Positions 29,563 through 38,526 are shown, numbered from the stretch's first letter. The stretch: DNA of 64,000 nucleotides from Borrelia duttonii Ly (GCF_000019685.1 NC_011229.1:124001-188000), one strand, 5' to 3'. Made by a program: numbers and translations. The notes: generated from the sequence alone by a model not told the origin.

Positions 29563-30504
29563 TCAAATATTGTCTTCAACATCAAGTCCATTTTGAGTAT
29601 CTACGATATTTACAAAAGCTCCATCTGATAGCCAAGAAACACCTTCAGTCACAATCAAATCATCCTCATTAATACCATCCTTAATAGAAACAATATTATC
29701 CACTTCAAAATCTACTAAAGGAAACACCCTCTCCACTGTTGTTGAATCGGTATTCACCCTAAACACACAAAGTTTACCTTCTCTTTCAACAAAAGCATGT
29801 TTTGGTATTTTAATTACATTTTTTGAATTCTTAGTAACAATTTTAAGCTTCACAAACATACCCACAACCATTTTATTTGCAGCACTTCCTAAAGGCTCAA
29901 GATATACTTCAGCAGAACGACTTTTAAAATCTAAAATAGGCGATATTTCTGAAATCTTTGCCCGAAACTTTTCATCAGAATAAGATCCAAACTCAATAAG
30001 CGCATTATTACCAACCTTAATATCTAAGATATATTTTTCAGAAACATAAGTTTTAATTTGCATGACATTCATTTTTCCTATTAATGCAACACTCGTTTGA
30101 GGAGTAACTGTTTCTCCAATTTTACAATTAACAAACAAAACATATCCAGAAATCGGAGATCTTACCGGACTCTGCAAATAAAAAGAACCTGGCTTTGAAG
30201 GATCAAGCATTGCAATAACTTGTCCCTTCTCTACATAACTCCCAAGTTTGATATTAAAAGACTTTATTTTACCTGCAACATCTGGAAATACTTTGACCTT
30301 AACTTTGGTATCAACATCACCATTCAAAGAAATATAATCACTGATAGCTCCTCGTCGAGCCTTCATCACAACAACTGGAAACCTATAGGGTTTATCAATA
30401 ACATCACCAGCAGTATTATCGCTAGCAACATCTTCTTGCATTTCTCTCTCTTCACTACATGAAAAGATAAAGAATAAAACTAAAGGTAAGAAATAATACT
30501 TAAT
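29563..30504 (-). CDS. besA: Periplasmic membrane-fusion lipoprotein BesA; ATT start or frameshift at its 5' end
   Basis: The adaptor of the BesABC pump. From the first ATG (30441) on, the protein shows the barrel-sandwich/lipoyl halves (GKIKSFNIKLGSYVEKGQVI and SPISGYVLFVNCKIGETV) and the beta-barrel domain, as in AcrA/CusB. The frame continues upstream through KYYFLPLVLFFIFSC, a clear lipoprotein signal peptide with Cys codon 30457-30459, so the ATG at 30441 is not the true start. The only near-start codon in this frame is ATT at 30504, 4 nt after AGGGGG. Alternatively a one-base change in the G5 run (30509-30513) joins it to an ATG at 30535 that has a strong GGAGG. From ATT the protein has 313 residues. 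Confidence 0.85.
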   Translation of the reverse strand: MKYYFLPLVLFFIFSCSEEREMQEDVASDNTAGDVIDKPYRFPVVVMKARRGAISDYISLNGDVDTKVKVKVFPDVAGKIKSFNIKLGSYVEKGQVIAMLDPSKPGSFYLQSPVRSPISGYVLFVNCKIGETVTPQTSVALIGKMNVMQIKTYVSEKYILDIKVGNNALIEFGSYSDEKFRAKISEISPILDFKSRSAEVYLEPLGSAANKMVVGMFVKLKIVTKNSKNVIKIPKHAFVEREGKLCVFRVNTDSTTVERVFPLVDFEVDNIVSIKDGINEDDLIVTEGVSWLSDGAFVNIVDTQNGLDVEDNI

Positions 30505-30535
30505 ACAACCCCCTAATACTACAAATCAGACTCAT
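30500..30535 (-). CDS. 11-codon leader ORF overlapping the besA start
   Basis: ATG at 30535 stands 7 nt after GGAGG, the best ribosome-binding site in this gap, and opens a frame MSLICSIRGLY that stops with TAA at 30502-30500. The T of that stop is the last base of the ATT (30504-30502) proposed to start besA. It may serve re-initiation (coupling), or it may be the true besA start separated by a one-base difference in the G5 run. I cannot decide from one sequence. Confidence 0.45.
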   Translation of the reverse strand: MSLICSIRGLY

Positions 30536-30548
30536 AAATATTCCTCCA

Positions 30549-31877
30549 TTAATCCAATTTATTTATTAAATCTTTATACTCAAGTACTAAATTAGCATAA
30601 TTTAATTTATCTTTTATCAACTGTAAATCACTCTGCTTATAAGAAAGCTCAATATCATTTAACTTTATAAGATCTATAGTACCTGCATTAAAAGCATCAA
30701 AAGCTATTTGATAATTCTTTTTAGAAATCTCCAATGTCATTTTAGAATTATCTAAAATAGACTTATATAGCCTCATGTTTTTACGTTTTTGAACAACCTT
30801 AGATTTAAATTCACGCATTTTATTATCAATTTGATCTCTTAACATTTTCAATTGATAATCTTGTTTCCATATTTCTGTAAAACTTTTCGAAAAAGGCAAA
30901 ATCTCAGTTAAACTATAAGTTAATCCAAAAACAAAATGAAATCCTTGTTGCCCCAAACCAGAAAAACCACTACCAAAAGAAATATTTCCAGGATTATAAG
31001 ACATTGACAATGACAAGCTAGGTAAAAAGGCATCTAACCAAAGACTATCAAGAGTAGTTTGCATAATTTTAACAAAATTATTTAATTTTCTTATCTCTAA
31101 ATCTTCATAAACATCTATAATTTCATTAAAAAATGAAAAATCCAATATATCATCTGATAATTCACCTACAACTTCAAAATCTTGCAAGACATCTAATCCT
31201 ATTAACAACCTAAATTTTGACTTTATCTCCTCAAACTTAATGATTTGTTCATCCAAATTGGGCTGAAGCTTATTATATTTAAGTTTAGAATCAAGATAAT
31301 CTATCTCGGAAATAAGACCATTATCATAAGCAATACTTACTTGTTCAAATTTAAGTTTCCCTTTATCAAGCTGTTCCTTTAAAACGTCTACAATACTTTT
31401 AAAAGCTAAAAGTTCATTATATATTTTAAGAACATTCAACTTAATATCTCTATTAACTCTTTCTCTATCTATAACAACTTCGTCATAATTAAAAGAAGCA
31501 AGTCTCATTTTATTAACAACAGATGGTGATATTGAAAATTCAGCAGAAACACCTAAACCCAAGTGCCAATGTTCTCCTCTCACATTTGACATAAAAGGAT
31601 TTTGTCTTGAAATATTTGAAGAAAATCCCACATTTGGCACAAAAATATTCCAAGATCTATCTTTATATAATTTCTTTATCTCTTCTTGGTATTTAGCATT
31701 TTTAGATTCTAAGCTATATTTTAAAGCCATATTAACAGCATCCATGGAAGATATTTTTATAACTTCTTCTGCATAAGACGGAACTGATAAAAGAAAAATT
31801 AATATTAAATGATTGATATTATAACTAGTTTTAATAAAATAAAATAAAATATTTTTATTAATAATTAATATATTCAT
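30549..31877 (-). CDS. besC: Outer-membrane efflux channel BesC (TolC family)
   Basis: 442 residues. A signal peptide (INHLILIFLLSVPSYAEE, cleaved near 40) leads into a TolC-type protein with two long helical hairpins (~150-250 and ~370-440) and beta strands between (FHFVFGLTYSLTE). Such trimers form the outer-membrane exit duct for RND pumps. The frame is open to 31973, but I chose ATG 31877 because AGGA lies 6 nt upstream and the signal peptide then begins correctly. It is the first gene of besC-besA-besB-PII-like. Confidence 0.92.
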   Translation of the reverse strand: MNILIINKNILFYFIKTSYNINHLILIFLLSVPSYAEEVIKISSMDAVNMALKYSLESKNAKYQEEIKKLYKDRSWNIFVPNVGFSSNISRQNPFMSNVRGEHWHLGLGVSAEFSISPSVVNKMRLASFNYDEVVIDRERVNRDIKLNVLKIYNELLAFKSIVDVLKEQLDKGKLKFEQVSIAYDNGLISEIDYLDSKLKYNKLQPNLDEQIIKFEEIKSKFRLLIGLDVLQDFEVVGELSDDILDFSFFNEIIDVYEDLEIRKLNNFVKIMQTTLDSLWLDAFLPSLSLSMSYNPGNISFGSGFSGLGQQGFHFVFGLTYSLTEILPFSKSFTEIWKQDYQLKMLRDQIDNKMREFKSKVVQKRKNMRLYKSILDNSKMTLEISKKNYQIAFDAFNAGTIDLIKLNDIELSYKQSDLQLIKDKLNYANLVLEYKDLINKLD

Positions 31878-31905
31878 TATGGTTCCTATATAATAACATA
31901 ATATT

Positions 31906-32208
31906 ATGATATACATTCGAATATTAAAAAAAATTTTTATAGTGATAAACTTAATCCTGATACTACTGATCAAAATATACCAAAAAACTCTCTCTAAAAT
32001 AGTTGGTTTTTACTGTATATATCAACCCAGTTGCTCAAACTATGCACTTAATTGTTTAAAAAAATATAATATTTTAACGGCTTTTATTCTTATTACACTA
32101 AGAATAATTAGATGCAATGCACTCTTTAAAGGAGGTTGTGAATCACTACCAACTAAAAATCCAATATTAAATTCATTAAAAGAATTTAAAACAAGATTAA
32201 TCAAATAA
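31906..32208 (+). CDS. yidD: YidD-type membrane protein insertion factor
   Basis: 100 residues. N-terminal amphipathic/hydrophobic segment, then the family motif [19 protein letters not shown] and [17 protein letters not shown]. YidD helps YidC insert membrane proteins and is normally in the rpmH-rnpA-yidD-yidC cluster; here it stands alone between besC and proX. Its 3' end overlaps the convergent proX by 12 bp. There is no ribosome-binding site before the ATG; a TATAAT at 31889-31894 would give a leader of only a few bases. Confidence 0.85.
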   Translation: MIYIRILKKIFIVINLILILLIKIYQKTLSKIVGFYCIYQPSCSNYALNCLKKYNILTAFILITLRIIRCNALFKGGCESLPTKNPILNSLKEFKTRLIK

Positions 32209-33093
32209 ATTTTTATATTTATCTGGAACCCAATTTTTTATGTAGTCCTTATGAGAATCAACAAATTCAACAGCATTTTTATATTCTTGGCCAGGCTCTT
32301 TATAATTTTTTTCTATCAAAGGCAATAACAAATCATCACCCCAGTAAAAATTATCAAATAAATAATAAGCATCAGGATCACTTTCTTGAAGTCCTAGCTT
32401 AACAAGAGAATGAATACTCTCAGGACCTCCCATTGACAATAATGGATCATCTAAAAATTTAATATCATACTTAACAAATGCCCAATGAGGTTGCCATAAA
32501 GGCACCAAAATCCATTCTTGTTTATTAATGGCGGATTCCAAACTTGCAAGCATTACACTTTCACTCGAAGAGATAAGCTCATATTCTTCACTCAATCCAT
32601 AACGATTAAGAGTTTCCTCTACAGAAAGCTGAGTACCTGCTCCTGCATCTATTCCTATCATTTTATTTTTAAATTCAGAACCCCTACCTTTAAGTTCTGA
32701 AATACTTGAAATCGTAACATAACTTGGAACTACAAACCCTTGTAATGTACCCTCATAATTAGCACCAAGGTCAACAAATTTATCTTTAAATTTTTCATAA
32801 TAAAACTTATCTGCTGTGGGCACCCATGCAGATACCATACCATCCACTCGTCCAGATGCTAAATACTGATACATTATAGACGTAGTCACAGGCAATATTT
32901 CCACATTATATCCAATTCTCTCAAAAACAACTCTTACAATATTAGTAGCAATTGTTTCACCTATCCAATTAACATAAGCAATTTTAACCGATTTTAAACT
33001 TTTAGGATTACCATTATCAGAACTATCATCTTTACTGCAAGCCACAAAAATTAAAACAAAACTTACAACAACAGGTATAAAAATACCTTTCAT
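32197..33093 (-). CDS. proX: Glycine betaine/proline-binding lipoprotein ProX
   Basis: 298 residues. A lipoprotein signal peptide ends in [11 protein letters not shown] (Cys near 19). The rest is a type-II periplasmic binding protein of the OpuAC/ProX family: [33 protein letters not shown], and [15 protein letters not shown] supply the tryptophan residues that usually form the cage for a quaternary ammonium group. It is the third gene of proV-proW-proX. Confidence 0.93.
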   Translation of the reverse strand: MKGIFIPVVVSFVLIFVACSKDDSSDNGNPKSLKSVKIAYVNWIGETIATNIVRVVFERIGYNVEILPVTTSIMYQYLASGRVDGMVSAWVPTADKFYYEKFKDKFVDLGANYEGTLQGFVVPSYVTISSISELKGRGSEFKNKMIGIDAGAGTQLSVEETLNRYGLSEEYELISSSESVMLASLESAINKQEWILVPLWQPHWAFVKYDIKFLDDPLLSMGGPESIHSLVKLGLQESDPDAYYLFDNFYWGDDLLLPLIEKNYKEPGQEYKNAVEFVDSHKDYIKNWVPDKYKNLFD

Positions 33094-33129
33094 AAACCAA
33101 TCCCCCTTCTAACAAATACAAACAAAGCA

Positions 33130-34029
33130 TTATTTGTTATACATTTCTAAAAACCTTTTGAACTTATTTTCTTTTTTACCCCCATAATTATCAGTATTTA
33201 AATAACTAAATTTAATGAAAATAGCTTGCATAATTCTATCTAAAATAATAGCTATTATTACAACAGCCAATCCAGATATTAAACCTTCAGCAAAATGTAA
33301 CCTTTCAACAGAATATATCACGGTTCTACCAAGTCCTGAGGACCCAACCATTGCCGCAATCACTATCATAGATATTGCCATCATTATTGATTGATTAATC
33401 CCCTCTATTATACTCTGTAAAGCCAATGGTAATTGAATTTGAAAAAGAATACGAGCACTACTACTTCCAAAAGATTTTGCAGCTTCAATAACCTCACTTG
33501 GAACTTGAATAATTCCTAATCGTGTATATCTAATAACTGGGGGCATTGCAAAAATTATTGTAGCAAAAATTGCCGAAGACGTACCCGTATCGAAAAACGA
33601 TATAGCTGGGATCAAATAAACAAATGGGGGCATTGCTTGCATCAAATCAAGAAATGGTTTTAAAAAAACATAAAATTTTGCACAATACCCACCCAAAATA
33701 CCTATTAAAATTCCCCAAAGTACAGAAAAAAATACAGATACAAAAATAAGTGATATTGTATCCATAGAAACTTCCCAAAGATCAAAATATAAAATAAAAC
33801 AAAAGCCCAACATAATCAAAAGTGCCAATCTTTTTTTCAAAAATAAAAAACTAAAAACACAAATTATTACAATAAAAAGAACAGGATTAATTACGGTAAA
33901 CAACCTTTTCAAATTTTCATAAAAAAAATCTATAACCTTAGCAAATCCAATACCACTAGAATTTGCAAAATTATCAACCAAAAAATCAAATGCCTTATCT
34001 ATACTACTAACTATAAAATCCCTATTCAT
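33130..34029 (-). CDS. proW: Glycine betaine/proline ABC transporter permease ProW
   Basis: 299 residues with about seven membrane segments. The binding-protein-dependent permease motif region is visible as EAAKSFGSSSARILFQIQLPLALQSI (EAA loop, ~180-205), the contact to ProV. It starts 6 bp after proV and is followed by proX. Confidence 0.93.
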   Translation of the reverse strand: MNRDFIVSSIDKAFDFLVDNFANSSGIGFAKVIDFFYENLKRLFTVINPVLFIVIICVFSFLFLKKRLALLIMLGFCFILYFDLWEVSMDTISLIFVSVFFSVLWGILIGILGGYCAKFYVFLKPFLDLMQAMPPFVYLIPAISFFDTGTSSAIFATIIFAMPPVIRYTRLGIIQVPSEVIEAAKSFGSSSARILFQIQLPLALQSIIEGINQSIMMAISMIVIAAMVGSSGLGRTVIYSVERLHFAEGLISGLAVVIIAIILDRIMQAIFIKFSYLNTDNYGGKKENKFKRFLEMYNK

Positions 34030-34035
34030 AAATAA

Positions 34036-35154
34036 CTATCTTGCCAATAAAGCAGCAATCTCTCCTAAATCAATATATCCAATAATATCACCTTGTTCTT
34101 TTGTCACAATCAAATAATCTAACTTATTTAAATATTTAACGACACTTTTTATCTCATCACTTAAATCCAAATTTAAAGAAACAACATTACTATATTTTTT
34201 ACCAATAGAAATGTCATGCAATATAAAACTATCATTCTCTTTTTTAATGATAACATTAAATTGATCATTATATCCATAATGATCAAAATCAACTTTGATA
34301 ATATCTTTGATTTTTAAAATATTTAAAACAGGAAGATTTTTAATAAAATTAGTTATAAACTCTGTCTTAGGCTCTCTTAATATTTCTAATGGTCTGCCTA
34401 CCTGAATAATCTCACCATCTCTCATAAAAGCAATTCTATTGCCTAATTTAAAAGCCTCAATTAAATCATGAGTAATAAATACAACTGTTTTTTTTAACTT
34501 GTCTACCAATCTTAAAAGCTCACACTGCATCTCACCTCGAATTAAAGGATCAAGAGCTGAAAAAGCTTCATCCATTAAAAGTATATCAGGATTAACAACT
34601 AAAGCTCTTGCTATACCCACTCTTTGTTTCATTCCACCTGAAAGTTCACTTATATATTTATACTTGGAATCTTCAAGCCCAACAAGTCTTAAAATATCAA
34701 GGGCTCTTTGAATCCTCACTTTCTTAGGAACACTTTTAACTTCAAGGCCATAAGTCACATTTCTTAAAACATTCATATGTGGAAAGAGCCCAAAATTCTG
34801 AAAAACCATTGCAAACTTATCTTTTCTCAAAGCAGAGAGATCCTTTTGATTAATATCATTCATTTCAATATTATCTACTAAAATAGAACCAGAATCTATT
34901 TTATGTATACCATTTAAACATCTAACAAAAGTAGACTTACCACAACCTGACATACCCATAATAACTAAAATTTCATTTTCATAAATATCAAGATTAATGT
35001 TTGCATTTGCAATAAAAACAGAAAATTCTTTGTAAATATCAGATCGATCTTTACCATTCTTATAATTATTGATGGCCTTAAAAATTTGTTTTTTATTTCT
35101 ATTATAAGAAAATGTTTTATAAAGGTTCCTGACTGTCACACTAGCTTTATACAA
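34036..35154 (-). CDS. proV: Glycine betaine/proline ABC transporter ATPase ProV
   Basis: 372 residues. Walker A GMSGCGKST (near 67), signature LSGGMKQRVGIARAL, Walker B ILLMDEAFSALDP, and H-loop FITHDL. Residues ~275-372 form a regulatory region that looks like a single, worn CBS-type unit; in OpuA-type transporters two CBS domains sense ionic strength. The start is TTG at 35154 with GGAG 6 nt upstream. First gene of its operon. Confidence 0.94.
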   Translation of the reverse strand: MYKASVTVRNLYKTFSYNRNKKQIFKAINNYKNGKDRSDIYKEFSVFIANANINLDIYENEILVIMGMSGCGKSTFVRCLNGIHKIDSGSILVDNIEMNDINQKDLSALRKDKFAMVFQNFGLFPHMNVLRNVTYGLEVKSVPKKVRIQRALDILRLVGLEDSKYKYISELSGGMKQRVGIARALVVNPDILLMDEAFSALDPLIRGEMQCELLRLVDKLKKTVVFITHDLIEAFKLGNRIAFMRDGEIIQVGRPLEILREPKTEFITNFIKNLPVLNILKIKDIIKVDFDHYGYNDQFNVIIKKENDSFILHDISIGKKYSNVVSLNLDLSDEIKSVVKYLNKLDYLIVTKEQGDIIGYIDLGEIAALLAR

Positions 35155-35196
35155 AGCAAACTCCTAATACTAAAACATAATTTTACATAAAACAAT

Positions 35197-35205
35197 ATTA
35201 TAGCA
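35197..35205 (-). promoter_or_regulatory. Extended -10 promoter of proVWX
   Basis: TGCTATAAT on the minus strand: TGn element plus perfect -10. No good -35. The predicted leader is ~35 nt. It lies upstream of (beyond) no other gene than flaB, whose terminator is at 35239-35266. Confidence 0.55.
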
Positions 35206-35238
35206 CTTAAATATCAAATTTTGATTGACACAAATAAA

Positions 35239-35266
35239 AATAAGGGTCTTCTAACAGACCCTTATT
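35239..35266 (-). terminator. Rho-independent terminator of flaB
   Basis: The 10-bp perfect stem AATAAGGGTC / GACCCTTATT surrounds an 8-nt loop. On the minus strand it is followed by TTTTATTTGTG, a U-rich tail. It begins 13 bp beyond the flaB stop. This is the clearest intrinsic terminator in the window, as expected after a very highly expressed gene. Confidence 0.8.
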
Positions 35267-35278
35267 AAAAAATCAAAT

Positions 35279-36286
35279 TTATCTAAGCAAGGACAATACA
35301 TATTGAGGCACTTGATTTGCTTGTGCAATCATAGCCATTGCAGACTGTGTCAAAATACTGTTTGTTGTAGATGCTACAATTTCATCTGTCATTGTTGCAT
35401 CTTTAATTTGAGCATAAGACGCTTTTAAATTTTCAATAGCATACTCTGTGCTAGCTTTAACAGATTCAAGTCTGTTTTGGAAAGCACCAAGATTTGCTCT
35501 TTGATCAGTTATCATTCTAATAGCATCTTCTATTTTTGTAAGTGACATATTAGCATCAACAGCAGTTGTAACATTAACTGGAGAGTTAACTCCACCTTGA
35601 GCTGGAGCTGCTGCTGGAGCTGGAGCTGCTTGTGCTCCTTCTTGCTGTGCACCCTCTTGAGCTGGAGCTACTTGTTGAGCACCCTCACCTGAAAAAAGAT
35701 TTGCAACATTAGCTGCATAAATATTAACAGCAATTGCTTCATCCTGATTTGCACCAACATGTACTCTTAATGTCCATGAAGCTTGTGAGCCAGATAATGA
35801 TGCTGGTGTATTAATCTTTACAGGTTGCATTCCAAGCTCTTCAGCTGTTCTTACATGCTCAGCAGATGATCTATTAGATAACATATGCATATGGTTATAT
35901 TGTGCTTGATCAGCAATTCTATTGATCTCATCTGTAAGTTGTTCAACTTCAATCTGAATAGAACCTCTGTCTGCATCTGAATATGTACCATTACCAGATT
36001 GAACAGCAAGCTCTTTCATTCTCACCAACACTTTCTCTACTTCATCCAAATTTCCTTCTGTTGTTTGAATAAAATTTATCGCCTTTGAAGTATTTCTTGA
36101 AGCTTGGGATAACCCTCTAATTTGAGCGTTAATTTTCCCAGCAACACCCATACCAGCAGCATCATCAGATGCACGATTAATTCTATGCCCACTAGAAAGT
36201 TTTTCTTGAGTTTTGCTAAGATTAGCAACATTAATAGCATTATTTCTTGAAGCATTTATAGCTGACGTATTATGATTTATGATCAT
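35279..36286 (-). CDS. flaB: Periplasmic flagellar filament core protein, flagellin FlaB
   Basis: 335 residues. The N-terminal D0/D1 (MIINHNTSAINASRNNA, then LSSGHRINRASDDAAGM) and C-terminal D1/D0 (NLKASYAQIKDATMTDEIVA, ending in ANQVPQYVLSLLR) are the conserved coiled-coil halves. The middle (~195-250) is a low-complexity stretch of Ala, Gln, Pro, Gly and Glu (for example GAQQVAPAQEGAQQEG), typical of relapsing-fever species. It builds the periplasmic flagella that also shape the cell. GGAGGAA stands 7 nt before the ATG. Translation is probably regulated through the leader hairpin at 36330-36347. Confidence 0.98.
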   Translation of the reverse strand: MIINHNTSAINASRNNAINVANLSKTQEKLSSGHRINRASDDAAGMGVAGKINAQIRGLSQASRNTSKAINFIQTTEGNLDEVEKVLVRMKELAVQSGNGTYSDADRGSIQIEVEQLTDEINRIADQAQYNHMHMLSNRSSAEHVRTAEELGMQPVKINTPASLSGSQASWTLRVHVGANQDEAIAVNIYAANVANLFSGEGAQQVAPAQEGAQQEGAQAAPAPAAAPAQGGVNSPVNVTTAVDANMSLTKIEDAIRMITDQRANLGAFQNRLESVKASTEYAIENLKASYAQIKDATMTDEIVASTTNSILTQSAMAMIAQANQVPQYVLSLLR

Positions 36287-36329
36287 ATATCATTTCCTCC
36301 GTGATAAATTAATATAATTTTGATGTTTT

Positions 36330-36347
36330 CGACAAATCCATTTGTCG
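36330..36347 (-). promoter_or_regulatory. flaB leader hairpin with AUGGAU loop, candidate CsrA site
   Basis: On the mRNA strand the sequence CGACAAATGGATTTGTCG folds into a 6-bp stem (CGACAA/UUGUCG) with the loop AUGGAU, which can close by two further A-U pairs. ANGGA in a hairpin loop is the preferred CsrA target. The flaB ribosome-binding site (GGAGGAA) 30 nt downstream supplies a second GGA. CsrA is known to repress flaB translation in B. burgdorferi; that this hairpin is the site here is inference. Confidence 0.55.
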
Positions 36348-36357
36348 TCTTTTTAAA

Positions 36358-36366
36358 AGGATATCA
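36358..36366 (-). promoter_or_regulatory. Possible extended -10 of the flaB promoter
   Basis: TGATATCCT on the minus strand: TGn plus TATCCT (4 of 6). It would place the transcript start near 36351, so the hairpin at 36330-36347 would be the very 5' end of the flaB mRNA. The match is modest for so strong a gene. Confidence 0.3.
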
Positions 36367-36413
36367 CAAAAACAAGAAAAAAATAAATACAATATTCATT
36401 TAAATTAAATTTG

Positions 36414-38414
36414 TTACTTGTTTTGTCTATATAAATTTAAAGACTTAAGAATTTCTTCCTGTTCTTTCATTCGCTTTACAGTAAAATCCAAAGTATTAAG
36501 TTCTCCTTCAACCTTTCTTTCTCTCTCTTCATATTTCCTTTTATAATCTTCAACCATATTTTTTTGATTGGGAATTCTAAAATCATAACTTTTTATCTTA
36601 TTATAAATAAATCCCCCAGCACCTATTAAGAGAGACAAATAATCACCAAGCACCTTAGCAAGCCCATCATCATAAATTCTATCATCATTAAAATCAAACG
36701 CAAAAAACTCTTTAACTGAACTAATATTACTCTGTAAAACCTCATTAAATTTCTTCTCATCAAGTTTTAAATAACGTGAAAATCCTCCTGATGAAGACAT
36801 AGAACTAGTAAAAACTCCCATCTGATTAATAAGTGAAAAATTAGGATCATTTGTTCTATAAACATTAAACATTATTGATTCTAATCTTGATTTAAGATTT
36901 TTCAGTGTAAATTCACTTCTAAGAATTCCCAAATTTTTATAAGCCTCTTCCTTTTCCTCTTCATTTAAATAAGACCATTCCTCTAATAAATCTGACTTTT
37001 GAGTATCCACATTATCTTCATTCAAGCTTACAATATTAATCCCAGCCAAAACTTCATTATAGGCAATTAAAAAATCTAATAAAAGTTTCCTAATCCCTTC
37101 ATAATCAGGTTCAACACGCACATCAACAGTATCATCTGATGACTGTTTTAAATTTAATGTAACATTTGGTATTAAATCATTAATAGTATTCGAATCTCGT
37201 TCAACATCAACTCCATCAAACTTCATTTTTGCATTCTCTGCAAAGCTTTTAGCATTAATTGGCAAATGACCATCTCTGTTTTTTGGATCAAATATTTCAA
37301 TATTTCGAATAACAAAAGCCTTATTATTTAATTTATTCTCAATATTAATCTCCTTTAAACCTAAAAGAGACCCAACTTCAACCTCAACTTTTTCAAAATC
37401 ACTTGCAACATTGATTGGGGGTAATTCTAAAGAACCTGTACCACTGTGAATCTTAATCATATTCATTTGAATATATTTTTTTTCTTTCAAAAAAGGTTTA
37501 TAATCAGATTCAAGATTAATAATACTATCCTCACCTTCAACTTTAGCACCCTCAAATGTAGCCTCACCAGGATTAAAAACTATTTCATTTAAAATACTCT
37601 TATCATCCATATCATAATATTTAATTTCAAATTTAATTTTACTCCCCTTACCAATTTCAATATTGTCTGGAATACTTATTGCAATCTCTGAAAGGGGCTC
37701 TAACACAATATCATCTTTATCAAGAAAAATTTTATTACTACTATTTTGTTGACTATTAACAATTTCCCTTATATTTGGACTAAAATTTGTCGTACGTTCA
37801 CTTAAAATGCCTATTTTCTTAGCAAGATTTAAAGCTTCATCTTTCATAATAAGTCTATTATTTTCACCTTCCTTTAAAGACTGCAAAATTAACCTACTAT
37901 TACCAGAACTATCACTCTTAACAATTTTAGCAGACAAAAATCCCTTGCCTCTATTATTAACATCTCTAACAAGAGATTCAAGATCTCCATTATTTCTAAT
38001 CTTAATTTCTTTCTTCCCAACTAAAAATGTATATTCTCCTACAGGAATATTAATTTCTTTTTGTTTAAAATTTGCAGATAAGAAAACATCAGAACTTGCT
38101 ATTTGATTAACACCGATTTTATAATTTTCATTTTTAGCCCCATAACGAGCAGAAACAGACAGAACATCATTATTGCTAGAATTACCCGACATATAATTAA
38201 AAGGACCATCAAGAGATGTAATTTGTTTTGCAAGAGAATTCAAAACAGATACCTTTTTATTAATTGTTTGCCAAGCACGTTTTTCCTGTTGCAAACTTTC
38301 AAGCTTTTGCACAGACGAATCTATTTTAGACTTATCAGGCTTAAGCATTGATTCACGGATTTCTTTGGTATTATATTTATTATCTACACCAGGAACAAAA
38401 AATCCAGAAGACAT
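36414..38414 (-). CDS. fliD: Flagellar hook-associated protein 2 (filament cap) FliD
   Basis: 666 residues. FliD_N begins with FFVPGVDNKYNTKEIRESML and runs to ~110; FliD_C (~400-640) includes LLDFLIAYNEVLAGIN and LGILRSEFTLKNLKSRL. The ends are coiled coil (YKRKYEERERKVEGELNTLD), as in other caps. It chaperones flagellin addition at the filament tip. It lies 127 bp upstream of flaB on the same strand. AAGAGGTG precedes the ATG by 5 nt. Confidence 0.95.
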   Translation of the reverse strand: MSSGFFVPGVDNKYNTKEIRESMLKPDKSKIDSSVQKLESLQQEKRAWQTINKKVSVLNSLAKQITSLDGPFNYMSGNSSNNDVLSVSARYGAKNENYKIGVNQIASSDVFLSANFKQKEINIPVGEYTFLVGKKEIKIRNNGDLESLVRDVNNRGKGFLSAKIVKSDSSGNSRLILQSLKEGENNRLIMKDEALNLAKKIGILSERTTNFSPNIREIVNSQQNSSNKIFLDKDDIVLEPLSEIAISIPDNIEIGKGSKIKFEIKYYDMDDKSILNEIVFNPGEATFEGAKVEGEDSIINLESDYKPFLKEKKYIQMNMIKIHSGTGSLELPPINVASDFEKVEVEVGSLLGLKEINIENKLNNKAFVIRNIEIFDPKNRDGHLPINAKSFAENAKMKFDGVDVERDSNTINDLIPNVTLNLKQSSDDTVDVRVEPDYEGIRKLLLDFLIAYNEVLAGINIVSLNEDNVDTQKSDLLEEWSYLNEEEKEEAYKNLGILRSEFTLKNLKSRLESIMFNVYRTNDPNFSLINQMGVFTSSMSSSGGFSRYLKLDEKKFNEVLQSNISSVKEFFAFDFNDDRIYDDGLAKVLGDYLSLLIGAGGFIYNKIKSYDFRIPNQKNMVEDYKRKYEERERKVEGELNTLDFTVKRMKEQEEILKSLNLYRQNK

Positions 38415-38476
38415 TACAACACCTCTTAAGTAGAAAGTTTAACATAAAAACATATAGATATTACATAAGAAATAAT

Positions 38477-38482
38477 ATTATA
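38477..38482 (-). promoter_or_regulatory. Probable -10 box for fliD
   Basis: Perfect TATAAT on the minus strand, ~63 nt before the ATG. The -35 region is poor (GATTTT). A TTGGCT lies too close upstream to be its -35. Confidence 0.4.
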
Positions 38483-38526
38483 CTTTAAAGCCAATAATAA
38501 AAATCTAATTTTAGATATAAATAACA

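Noticed and set aside
35580-35690. Ala/Gln/Pro-rich stretch as an insertion or tandem repeat element
   Set aside because: It is the normal variable centre of a relapsing-fever FlaB, in frame and without flanking repeats.
38460-38520. Sigma-54 or sigma-28 type promoter for fliD
   Set aside because: TTGGCT resembles a -24 element, but no GC doublet lies at the required distance; a plain TATAAT fits better.
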